From a virus, in the IMG/VR virus record IMGVR_UViG_3300021068_000113, positions 1 to 32,347 of that record: a DNA stretch of 32,347 nt; one strand, given 5' to 3'. The notes under the pieces are model-generated. The model was given only the letters and a program-made list of their open reading frames with translations, was not told the DNA's origin and searched no databases. A program made the translations under genes and the position numbers. Shown here piece by piece: positions 6,750-17,200 of the stretch. Positions within the stretch are counted from its first letter, which is position 1. Each line of letters opens with the position of its first letter.

Positions 6750-8564
6750 TTACCATAAGCCGCCGCTGGAGCTTATATCTCCATTAAAGACCCAAGTCGT
6801 TCCAACAACTATAAACCGCTTTAACCCTCTAGTAATACTTGGTGTAGTTGTTCCTGATGCATTATTAAATGCAATATCTTGTAATACACTTTCGTTCTGT
6901 ACACCATTTGAATCAACAGATATAAAAGATTTATTTGCTACTGCTCCAATATCAATACCTGTTACGTTTACCGCGGCATGTGAAACCGTTATAACGTAAG
7001 CGAATGATCCAACTTTTTTGTTTCCTGCTGGATAAACATCTTCAATAATCGTGGCTATCTGAGCATTTGTTGGACTATCTGATATATCTAAGTTCATAAC
7101 AACAGGTTCTTGATTTATCTGATCATCTACATAAAACTTTGTAGCAACTGATGTATTAGTTGTAGGCTCAGCTACTCCTGTAATTTCTTGGTTATTTGTA
7201 ATATTAATAGCACCCGTACTAGTAATTTGTAATCCGCTACCACTAGTTGAAATAGTAGTACTATCAAGGGTAATATTATCAACACTTAAAGTAGTAAGTG
7301 TACCTACTTGCGTTAATCCAGTTGCTGTAGTTACTGATGAATGTAATTCTGTCTTGTCTAGTACTTCTGTACCATCAATCAAATAGCCTTTTGTCGCGGC
7401 TAAATCTATATTTTCTGAACTTCTCCATGCTTGAGTTGAATTTTGCCATAAAATTTCTTTGTCTATTTGTGATGATTTAAGTACAATACCACCACCATCT
7501 ACTCCAGCATTATTAAGTACAGTACTATCGCTTGTTATTCCTAATTCAATATTCTTATCTTCTACTCTTAAATTCTGTACTTCAATATTAAATTGAGTAC
7601 CACCAATTAGAAAGTCACCATCAACTTTCATATCACCACCTACATGAAGTGCGTATTGTGGATCTGTTTTAAAAACTCCAAAATGTTCTTCTGATGTATC
7701 AACTACTAAAGCATCTATAAAGCCTGTTGGTTTTCTAACCCTAACTTTCCAATCATGATTAGATAGTTGATTTTCACTAACAAATGATGTTCCTACTACT
7801 TTTAAAATATTATTTTGTGCTAAGCCAATTGTAAGGCCGCCGGAATTTTGTACAGTTAATGTACCCGTTGTAGTTGATGCCGTATCTGCAGAAAGAAATT
7901 TTTCTGCTGATCTAACATTTCCGAAACTATCTCTTAATGCACTAGCTTGGTCGGCAATGCCTCTAAATCTAAAGTCAGTTAGTGAAACAGGAGTATACCC
8001 TGGTTTAATATCACCTGTAATTCCAGCAATAGTATAACCAATTGCCGGTGTAAATTCTGTATTACTCCATACACCTACTGTAGTTCCAGCTATGTTCCAT
8101 TTTATTACTATTTGACTATTATTAAATGTATCAATGAGCGTAACAACTTCAGGCCCAGTTTTCTTTTGTGCTGTAGTATAAATCGGCCCTGCTAATTCTA
8201 GTTGCGAACCATCATAAAAATAAAGTTGGTTATCATCACTGTCAATCCAAAGATCTCCAGCGACCATTCCCGTCGGTGAAGCAGGTTGTACACTTGGTGC
8301 TCCGCTAGTTCTAAAACCTACACCGTCATATACTTTTACTCTTTGGGTTGCTGTATCATACCAAAGCTGTCCTATTAAAGGATTGCTAGGTGCTGAAGAT
8401 TTAGCAAAATTCTCCAACATCTTGATTAAGTTTTCGTTTAAGGACTCGCCAAAGCCTGAATAATTCTTTCCAATTAAAGAAATATCTGTTGTTGTTGTAT
8501 CTAATTGGCCGTCAACTAAATCAACTAATAAACTTCCATCACTTTTGTTTAATTTATAACTCAT
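6750..8564 (-). CDS. Tail fiber protein 2: shared base module plus long beta-rich shaft
   Basis: A 604-residue fiber protein. Residues 1-126 are the shared base module (GKNYSGFGE, NENLIKMLENF, GQLWYDT, VKVYDG, AGDLWIDS, QLYFYDGSQ). After a linker comes a region with LHVGGDMKVDGDFLIGG and VEDKNIELGI, then NAGVDGGGIVLKSS and WQNSTQAWRSSENIDL. I know this segment from tail fibers of marine T4-like phages. The C-terminal part is a strand-rich tip ending in VFNGDISSSGGLW. Its ATG overlaps the stop of fiber 1 as TAATG with a GAGG upstream, so the two are translationally coupled. It lacks the collar domain of fiber 1 and the YADLAEKY domain of fiber 3, so the tip probably has its own specificity. 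Confidence 0.87.
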   Translation of the reverse strand: MSYKLNKSDGSLLVDLVDGQLDTTTTDISLIGKNYSGFGESLNENLIKMLENFAKSSAPSNPLIGQLWYDTATQRVKVYDGVGFRTSGAPSVQPASPTGMVAGDLWIDSDDNQLYFYDGSQLELAGPIYTTAQKKTGPEVVTLIDTFNNSQIVIKWNIAGTTVGVWSNTEFTPAIGYTIAGITGDIKPGYTPVSLTDFRFRGIADQASALRDSFGNVRSAEKFLSADTASTTTGTLTVQNSGGLTIGLAQNNILKVVGTSFVSENQLSNHDWKVRVRKPTGFIDALVVDTSEEHFGVFKTDPQYALHVGGDMKVDGDFLIGGTQFNIEVQNLRVEDKNIELGITSDSTVLNNAGVDGGGIVLKSSQIDKEILWQNSTQAWRSSENIDLAATKGYLIDGTEVLDKTELHSSVTTATGLTQVGTLTTLSVDNITLDSTTISTSGSGLQITSTGAINITNNQEITGVAEPTTNTSVATKFYVDDQINQEPVVMNLDISDSPTNAQIATIIEDVYPAGNKKVGSFAYVITVSHAAVNVTGIDIGAVANKSFISVDSNGVQNESVLQDIAFNNASGTTTPSITRGLKRFIVVGTTWVFNGDISSSGGLW

Positions 8565-10585
8565 TATGCCGCCTCACCTGCATATATGATATAGTTAATA
8601 GTCATATATGGATTCATAATATCTAATGCTTGTCCAATAGTTTGTCCTGTTAATACACCACCACTAGTTGGAAAGGCTTGTCCTGCTCCTGTTCCAGTTG
8701 GTGCATCATATTGAATTGCTTCTGCATCGTTAGGTGCTCCAGAAACATCTCTAATAGCATAATATTGATCACCACTATTTCCACGTAAATCATGTTCGTG
8801 TTCTGGTAAGTTAGTAACTGTTACAGATTGTTGTTGTTGTCCTGAATGTGTTCCAATGTTATCAGCCGCTGAACTTGTAACTGTATTAGCACTAGTGCCG
8901 CCCATGTTATCTGCACCTAACGGCATTCTGCCTCTTAAATCAGGTAAACAAAAATATCCACCTGTAACTAGTGTTTGATCTTTAAAGTTATATCCTATTG
9001 CATCATATAAATTCTGATAAACTCCAATTAATACTTCTCGCCCATCACAAATTAACCAATTAGCTGGCGGTAATAATCCACCGTATGGAGCGAGCATTCC
9101 AATAGGTATAGTTGGAATAGCTGAAAACAAAATATTCCTATTAACTTTAAATACGCCAGTATCTCCACTTACTCTATTAATTAAAAATTCATCATCAGCT
9201 TGAGTTGTAGAAGAATCTGTTTTATTAGCAATAAAAGTATTTGCAATTGATGTTGTAAACGTTTTAGTACTTTCGTCTTGCCCATCAAATGTAAATGATG
9301 ATGCTGAAACATCTCCAGTCATTTGGAATGTTGTTGGACTTGCTAACTTATCTGCAGATCCTGAACGACCACTAACTGTACCTGTAACATTTCCTGTTAA
9401 GTTACCATGGAATGTTTGTGAATAAACATTTAACCATTGTTCATTAGTTGTTCCTAAATTACGTGCATTTGTTACATTTGGTACAATATTCTGTGTTGTA
9501 AGTAATCCTGCAACATTTGTATCACCACCAACAAATAATTTTTTAGCTATTCCTACGCCACCTTTAGTTGTAATACTACCTGTACTAATAGTTGACGACT
9601 CTGTTGTGCCTTCAACTAATAAATTACTATCAGTTTGAATATTACCTATAACATCTAATGCTTGATCTGGCGATAAATTATTAATTCCTACTCTAGCTTG
9701 TGAATCAACTCTAATAACTGTTTTAATTGTACCAGCATCATTAACTCTTACATCAATATTAGATCCTGATGTTTGGTGAGCAATAATACCTGCTTGGCCT
9801 TCAACGCCAATTGACATAGCACTATCGGCTCCAACAATAACACCAGTATTATTTTTAATTTTAAGTGCAAATAAACTTGTACTTGTTATATCATTTCTTA
9901 AAAAGCTAGAAGCAGGTACGTTAGTACCAGCAATAATTAAATTTTCTGCCTTTTCTGCTACTCCATAATATTTTCCTGCACCGTCGCCTGTAATATCTGC
10001 TGTACTTAAATTATAACCTGGATTAATAGTAGTAAATCCAGAAATAACAATCTTAGGTACAAATGTATCTGTAGCAATAATTGCCACCGTTTTTGCTTTA
10101 ACTTCTACTTGTAAAATTGTATAAGAAACATTATCAGTTCCTGTAATGACTGATGGTTTAATACCTGTTGCTAATCCATCACTAAATGTTGGACCTACTA
10201 AAATCCATCCTGAACCTGTATAAAGATAAAGTTGTTGATTATCTGTATCAACCCAAAGGTCGCCTATAACTGATTGGTTTGCGGCAGGTTCATTAGTTGC
10301 TTTTTTTAATCCACTTGCAGATATCCAATTTGTACCATCATAAATTTTTAATTGATCAACACCTACTGTAGTATCATACCACAACTGGCCTTCAACTGGA
10401 TTTCTTGGGGAAGTATTAAAAGCAAAGTTTTCTAATAAATGCAAAAAATTATCTGCAATAGCAGTACCATATGCTGTAGTATTACGTCCTGGGATATCTA
10501 AACTTGTAACCTGATTAATAGTATTATCTTCAACTGTAATAGTACCTTTATTAGCTAGGTCTGTATGTGATACTGTATATGCCAT
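8564..10585 (-). CDS. Tail fiber protein 1: shared base module with C-terminal phage collar domain
   Basis: A 673-residue fiber. Residues 1-131 are the shared base module (PGRNTTAYGT, ADNFLHLLENF, GQLWYDT, LKIYDGT, IGDLWVDT, QLYLYTGSGW). The middle has strand-rich repeats including LDVIGNIQTDSNLLVEGTT and LGTTNEQWLNVYSQTFHGNL. From about residue 495 is a tail collar domain of the type in T4 gp12: LPPANWLICDGREV, then FCLPDLRGRMPLGAD, then LPEHEHDLRG, with His596 and His598 as likely metal ligands, and MNPYMTINYIIYAG at the end. In T4 the collar domain holds the short tail fiber tip that binds lipopolysaccharide core. A GAGG lies about 11 bases before the ATG. A receptor-binding role is likely. 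Confidence 0.9.
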   Translation of the reverse strand: MAYTVSHTDLANKGTITVEDNTINQVTSLDIPGRNTTAYGTAIADNFLHLLENFAFNTSPRNPVEGQLWYDTTVGVDQLKIYDGTNWISASGLKKATNEPAANQSVIGDLWVDTDNQQLYLYTGSGWILVGPTFSDGLATGIKPSVITGTDNVSYTILQVEVKAKTVAIIATDTFVPKIVISGFTTINPGYNLSTADITGDGAGKYYGVAEKAENLIIAGTNVPASSFLRNDITSTSLFALKIKNNTGVIVGADSAMSIGVEGQAGIIAHQTSGSNIDVRVNDAGTIKTVIRVDSQARVGINNLSPDQALDVIGNIQTDSNLLVEGTTESSTISTGSITTKGGVGIAKKLFVGGDTNVAGLLTTQNIVPNVTNARNLGTTNEQWLNVYSQTFHGNLTGNVTGTVSGRSGSADKLASPTTFQMTGDVSASSFTFDGQDESTKTFTTSIANTFIANKTDSSTTQADDEFLINRVSGDTGVFKVNRNILFSAIPTIPIGMLAPYGGLLPPANWLICDGREVLIGVYQNLYDAIGYNFKDQTLVTGGYFCLPDLRGRMPLGADNMGGTSANTVTSSAADNIGTHSGQQQQSVTVTNLPEHEHDLRGNSGDQYYAIRDVSGAPNDAEAIQYDAPTGTGAGQAFPTSGGVLTGQTIGQALDIMNPYMTINYIIYAGEAA

Positions 10586-10592
10586 TTTCTAT

Positions 10593-11207
10593 TTACGCCT
10601 CATTAAAGCCAGTTAGACTTTGTACCCTTACGGTATAATCAATTTGAATTAATCTATTTAAACTCTTTTGTACAGGGTGGAAAATTACATGTGTTAGTAA
10701 TCGTCCTGTACCAGATTTTGCATAACTAACAAGTCCAAGCTCGTCAAATACATATAAACTCTCGGCACCTGTTGCATTATCAATTGCATCTTGTCCGCTA
10801 GGTTCGCCATAGTCTAGCAAACAAGTTGCTAAAATATCTGTATAGTTTGTACCACTAACGTGCCGTGTTTCTAGCGTATTCCTAGTAGGATCCGTATTAT
10901 TAATTGAATTATCGTCAATTACTTTAGTATACGTTTGGTTGTATAAACTAGCATTTGTACCTGTTGAATTTGGTGACAAATATGTAATAATACCTGTAGG
11001 ATCAACAGATGTTCCGCCGTTGCCAAATACCATGCTACTAACAAAGCCTTGGCCCTGATTTGCTAAACTTTCAGCTAATGCAATACTCATATTCTCATAA
11101 TGGATTGCATTACGTTTATCCACAAGTATTTCGCCCGTTTCCGGATTGTGTATTTTGATGTGTCCTTGTAAAAGCACACCGTTTTGTTCTTTAATATTGT
11201 CTATCAT
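10593..11207 (-). CDS. Structural protein of unknown role between the giant protein and the fibers
   Basis: A 204-residue protein beginning MIDNIKEQNGVLLQGHIKIHNPETGEILVD. A stretch with MSIALAESLANQGQGF and VFGNGGTSVDPTG follows, and the C-terminal half is strand-rich (VIFHPVQKSL, LIQIDYTVRV). I do not recognise a T4 counterpart. Its place between the baseplate giant and the fibers, where T4 has gp8 and gp9, suggests a baseplate or fiber-attachment part. It is shorter than T4 gp8 (334 residues), and I see no match I would trust. A promoter-like motif and an AGGA ribosome site lie upstream, and its stop is 7 bases before the first fiber. Structural context is strong; the exact role is not. 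Confidence 0.8.
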   Translation of the reverse strand: MIDNIKEQNGVLLQGHIKIHNPETGEILVDKRNAIHYENMSIALAESLANQGQGFVSSMVFGNGGTSVDPTGIITYLSPNSTGTNASLYNQTYTKVIDDNSINNTDPTRNTLETRHVSGTNYTDILATCLLDYGEPSGQDAIDNATGAESLYVFDELGLVSYAKSGTGRLLTHVIFHPVQKSLNRLIQIDYTVRVQSLTGFNEA

Positions 11208-11225
11208 ATTTTATATCCTACTAGT

Positions 11226-11237
11226 GTATTTATTTAG
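11226..11237 (-). promoter_or_regulatory. Late-promoter-like motif before the 204-residue structural gene
   Basis: On the minus strand the site reads CTAAATAAATAC and overlaps the stop codon of the giant gene. It lies about 19 bases before the ATG at 11207, with AGGA between. The AT-rich core fits the TATAAATA type of T4-like late promoters and would give the fiber genes a transcript independent of the 14.7 kb giant gene upstream. Confidence 0.45.
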
Positions 11238-14200
11238 GTAACGTAACCTCTTGACTTCTTAAGAAACGTGCTATGTTATTTTCCTGCCTATGTAAAGGAA
11301 TTCCTGATTCAGTCCAGGTTCTTCCTATCCTTCTTATCACTACAATTTTGCTATTAATAGCCGGTGTATCTAATAATGTTACTGTAGAAGTTGTACCATC
11401 TACACTAAATTCAGCTGGTAATGTAATATCACCCTCTGGACTATCTAAATCACTAGTTACATCAAATGAACTAATAGCTGTTTTACGCAATCTTTTTCCT
11501 GCTACAAAAATTTCAAAATCATTAACAGACTTTGGAATAAAATCAACTGTAATACCTTTTGTTGACCCGTCCGCATCAAATACTTGCGTTAACGTTTCAT
11601 CTTTGTATGGCATTGTTTGCATTAAAGACTGATCAAATACGTCTGATCCTGCCTTGTGTAACTCTGCAATACCTGTACCTAACGTGCCTCTACGTAACTG
11701 CCTTATTGCTCCATTTTCTTTCAAATAATACTCAATACGCTCGCCATTTATAAACAGTATACCAGGAATGCCTTTGTCTTTATTTGGAGCTGGCAAACTC
11801 TCGTAATTTGTTACAAAAATCTTACTATCTGACCAATTTAAGTCTTCTGCTAATGTGTATTTATTATTATCTCCAAGACGTTTATAATGGGTTCTATTAA
11901 GCATATCTTTAAAGATTCTAAACCCAAATTTTGGAACAATAACGTTATTTGTAAAGTGAATTACCTCTATCTTATCGTTAGGATTAATATCAACTACAAT
12001 TCTAATATGCTTCTTATCATCAGTAACATAGTACTCAATACTAGGAGTTAATAATACTTTATTCAATGTAACCCATACATATTCAGCATCAAAGGCTTCT
12101 TCACGTAATCTAATAATGCCTTTAGTTAACTGATGATATTCTACATAGGATTCTGTTCCTAGTGTAACTGCATTTCTTGCCACAATATCAAATGATTCTC
12201 TTTCAATCTTTCTAACATCATGCTTACTAAATTGATAGATTGTTAGTATATCACCATTAGCCGGAGCAGTATCTAAATAAACTTCATTTGGTGTTTTAAC
12301 AAATAAACTTGTTTCACTATCAAAGTAACCCATTTGATAATCACCGCTATCAATTACAAAAATTTCTAACTTATCTCCAATTTTTCCGGTATTTTCAAAT
12401 AAGACAACTGATCCGTTAAACGAATCCCATCGGTATGTAGTACCTTGAGCTAATTCAACTCCATTTAAAAATGCTTTAACATTTTCAGCACTAACTGTAG
12501 CTGTTGAAATTTGCCATTGACGTAGTTGATATTCGCGTTGTGATACTACTGTATATTGTTCATTGTATCCTGCATTTAAAATTTGATTTCCAAGTTTAAC
12601 TACAATATTTTGGCTAGTTGGCTCACTAGTAAATGGTACTTGAGCTAACTCAAATTTCTTATTAATAGCATTACCAGTAAAACTATCTGTTGTCATTTGA
12701 CTAAATGTTTTTGTAGTACTATCATAAATTACATATTCAACTATAGCGCCATTATTTGGAACTGTTCCTAATTTAAAAACAACTCTACCTTCAAGCTCAT
12801 ATGTACTATCAGTTTCTGCAAGAGTACTAACTATTACTTCACCATCTACTGTTAATGTATATGACAATCCGGGTTTATATAAAACCGATGTTACAAATTG
12901 TGATGTTGAACCGTCGCCAATAAATCTATCAAAGTCTATAATTTTCTCACCATTGTTTGACATTGTTGAAATATGTACTAGTGAACCATCTCCTGGTGTA
13001 GTAGTAATATTAATTTTTTTAGTTTGATAATTTACAGTATATTGTGTAGTATCTAAAATTGTTCCATCTACTTTAACAAATATATCTTGTTGACTTGCTG
13101 GCAACTTAGTAACAGGAAAATCAGTAGTTACTGCATCGCCAGTATAATTATGACTACTAATAATACTTGAACCATCTGATGTTCTATCAAAAACTTTAAA
13201 ATCAACTGTATCAAGAATTTGTCCTGGAACTAGTTCTTCCGGTCCTTTTGAAGTTAACTCTGTAACAAATCCATCACCGTCTACAACAATTTCTTCTGAC
13301 AAAATTCCTTTAGCTGATGTATATGCTAAATCGCCACCTTGTAATAATGTATCGTAAGCATCTGGATCAGGAATAAAACTACCGTCACTAGTTGACTTTC
13401 TAAAAATAATTGTGTCGCCGTCTACAGTTGGTATTAATTCTTCGTTTATTGTTATTGTTGTTGCAATACCATCACCTACAATTGACGCCATTACTGCATT
13501 TGGGTTGCCTGTTACACCAATACTGCTTCCGTCCCATTGTGGATCATCTACTCTAACACCATTTTTATAAACATTATAAGTTACACCATCTTCTAAAGGA
13601 TTAGCAAGTGTAAACACATTTGTACTACCGTCTAATTGAAAAACTTCATCTTCATATGTATTATCATAAGTGTCCCAAGTTGATGTATAATAAGGCTCTG
13701 AACTCCATCCTGATCCGCCACTAAAGCTAAAACTTTTAACTTCTACACCACCATAATCAATTCCATCTACAAGTTGTGCTATGTCATTTCCTAACATACC
13801 TGATGTTGGTGCATAAAACAAGTTAATGCGGTCTTGTGCATGAAGCATATCAATTGCTTTACTATATTGTACTACAATTGTGGCATTGTTAACTGGCGGT
13901 TCAGTAAATGTTATACGTCCTTTATAACGTGTATATGTTTTAGTTGTATCTATAATATTAGCAAATGTATATTCACTTGTTAATGATTCAATACTATTAA
14001 CTGTGACAGTAATTTGACTAGGCCTTAAATCCATTGGCCATGTTAAGTTAAAGTTAATTTCACTTGCATTACCTGTAAAGGTTTCGCTTTGAGTTAATGT
14101 TGTAATTAAGAATGTTCCTGAAACTCTATCATACTTTGATATAATATGATTGCTTCGTACTTTACCATTACCTAGTTTAGCATTAACAATTGCCGCAGTA

Positions 14201-17200
14201 CTGCCTTCAGACTGTGTTCCTTCTATAGTAACTGTTGGTGCTGACAAATATCCTGTGCCAACATTTGTCATTTTAATCCAAGTTATCGCCCCGCCGGTAC
14301 CAATATATGCTTGTGCTTTTGCTCCAGTGCCGCCGCCGCCAGATAAAGTAACTAATGGTACTTCAAGATATCCAGTACCTCCGTCTTTAATTAAAAGTGC
14401 TGAAACTTCATATCCAATATTGTCTGCCCAGTATTTGTTTGGATATACTGCTAACCCAGGATCTACACCAACTAGTGCATTATCTGTTACTCTTAAAGTA
14501 GACGGAACAATTCTACCATCTTCTTGAGTATAAGCTGGTGGTAAATCAAAATCAGTAATTGCAGAATTTGTAGGATTCAGTTTTGTATACGAACTTAAAT
14601 ATTCCCTAACCTTAGTTTTATATGGTTTTGCTTCATTAATAAAATCTTGGTAACTAGAAAGATTATCATTTTGAAAATTAATTTTCTGCGATAAATCACC
14701 AATATTATGTTTGGCTTTTAAAAAGCTAGACTTAAATGCCCAATCAACATATAATTGTTCGCTGAATGCATAGCGTAAACTTGCAAAAAATAATTTGTTA
14801 TATTCTATTGCAAGATCATCTATAAAAATATCATCACGTAATGCTTCTAATAAAATTCTAAACTCTTGAACTGGCTGATTATCATAATCACTTGTATCAA
14901 AACTTAAAGCATCGTATCCTATATAAAATGTTGGATAATTATACAAACTTGTAGCAAATTGAATTGTGCCATTTTCCCTACCAATTGTTGTATAGTTTGT
15001 AGTATAATCAACTGCTACTGCATTACTAGTTTTTCTTAATAATAACCAACCTCCAGAACCAACTGTTTTAATTTTAATAATGTCACCAATTCTATCATCT
15101 AATGCTGTTAACTGGTAACTTTCATCTATTAAATGAGTAAAATCAGTTGCCCAACTATAACCTTCTGCATACCAATCTTTATAATTCCAGTATTTTGTTA
15201 CATCATAACTTTGACTTGATGTACGATTCCATAATAAAGTAGAAGTATCATATGCAAAAATTGACCACTTATTATCAACTGTTTCGTCAGCTTTAACTAA
15301 CGCACTAAACTTTCTAACACTAATTTTTGCGGTAGACGGATAATCTTTACCTGCATACTTAATAATTGCCGAATCTATTTTTCCTAAATTATCAATAGTT
15401 AAGGTAATGTCAGCACCAGTACCAGGCCCAGGCATTACAAACTCATAACTTGGTGGTACCTTGTATCCTCTCCCTGGGTCGGTAATTGTAACATTAACTA
15501 GTCTACCATTTTCCCAAGTTGGCGTTAATACTGCTTGTTTTACTTTAGCTGTTCCAACAAATCTTATTTCTTCATACGTATCTACTGTTGCATCAAATAG
15601 TCCAGAGTTGCTAGTTGGTAAAGTTTCTAATAATTGTAACTTATTAAGATCATACTCACCGACAATGATATGTTTTGCAAGTGTTGTATTAACACGTTCA
15701 ATAAATTGTTTAACTGCCTCTAACCTATTAACAAACATTGTTTGTCTAGGAGTATTTAAAATTCCGTATTTTTCTTTAACACTTAAAGTATCATCAGGAA
15801 CTAATCTAAAGTTCGGGTCCCAACCAATTAAACTATCAAACCATTTATTTTCTAACTCTTTCTTAGGTTTACTTGTCGCTAATCCATCACTTATTAATTG
15901 ATATTCATTATGAATATTTGTTGGATTGTCAATAGTCCAATAACGGAAGTTAATTGCTGAAGCATCTCCTGATACTAAATTTAAACAATTATATAGAGCA
16001 AATCTATTATTTGAAAACGGTGCAATATATTGGTATCCTTGTGATTGCGGATCTTCAATTAATTGTGCTACATCAAAAGCACTAGTTTTTCTAAATTCTT
16101 TCTCTGGAATAAATTTTCTATTTTTAACCCAGTAATAATACTTGTTACTAAACGATTGACCAATTTTATCAAATACTTGTGCTACTACTAAAGTATTATC
16201 GTCATACTTAGGTGTTCCACTAATACCTTTTGCTAAACCTTCTTCTGTGTCAGCTTCTTCTAACCATAGCGAAGGTTTAATGGTTGTTTCAATCCATTCA
16301 TAAATATCAATTGATGCTCCTGTAAACAATCTATTCCAATTAGCTGTTTGATAAATTATATTACCTTGGTATGGATTATGATATTTTACTGTACTTAAAT
16401 CCCACCACAGTTTTCCAACATATTCATCACCCCAAAAATTGCCTTCATCAACAACTGCTGGACTTACTCCTTTAGTATAAATTGCTGGATCATAAAATGT
16501 TTTAAAAGAAAGTTCTTCTTCGGCAGTACCTGCAATCTTTCCTTGAATAGGATCAATATAATCTATTTGCTTGGTTAATTTTTGTGTCTCTGTATTGTAT
16601 ATAAAAATACCTTTATATTTTGTTATATCAACTTGATCAATTGGGGTACGTAATGTAGTCCAAGATAGTTTATTTCTATCACGTTTAAAATCAAGTATTG
16701 TTCCCATATTATTATTAGTTGGTGTTACTGTTAATTCAGGCATAGAAACATATACATGATTATTCTTAAACAATACATTATCACCAAACCTACGTGTTGT
16801 TGGGTTATCGTAAACAAATCGTTCACTATAGATTAATGTATCATTAAATCTTTGGAACATAAGTACCTGCCCACTATCTTCATTTTTATTCTTAAATTGT
16901 GTAAGATTATTATCAAGTGTTGTAGCAACTGTAGTATTAGCATCAAATGTTGTAGTTGCAATAAGGTCACCGCCTTTTGCTGTTACAACTAAATTATTAT
17001 TATCAAAGTCTAAGCTGGCACCGAATCTTTCTGCTACATCAGATTCTGGACTATAAAGTGTTTGAAGTAATGTATATTCGCCGCCAACTTGTTTATAAAT
17101 GTAAACTACTCCATTATCATTTTCAACAGTATCATCTAACGGGCATCCAATAGCAAGTAATGATCCGTCATCTGATATTGCTATTGACGTAGCAAATCCG

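Noticed and set aside
10586-10600. CGTAAATAG before fiber 1 as a promoter
   Set aside because: The TAA belongs to the stop codon of the preceding gene, and the rest does not match the other motifs.
15461-15901. Plus-strand frame of 146 codons inside the giant gene
   Set aside because: It lies opposite a continuous coding frame and its sequence looks like the mirror of strand-rich protein, as do the other plus-strand frames in this region.
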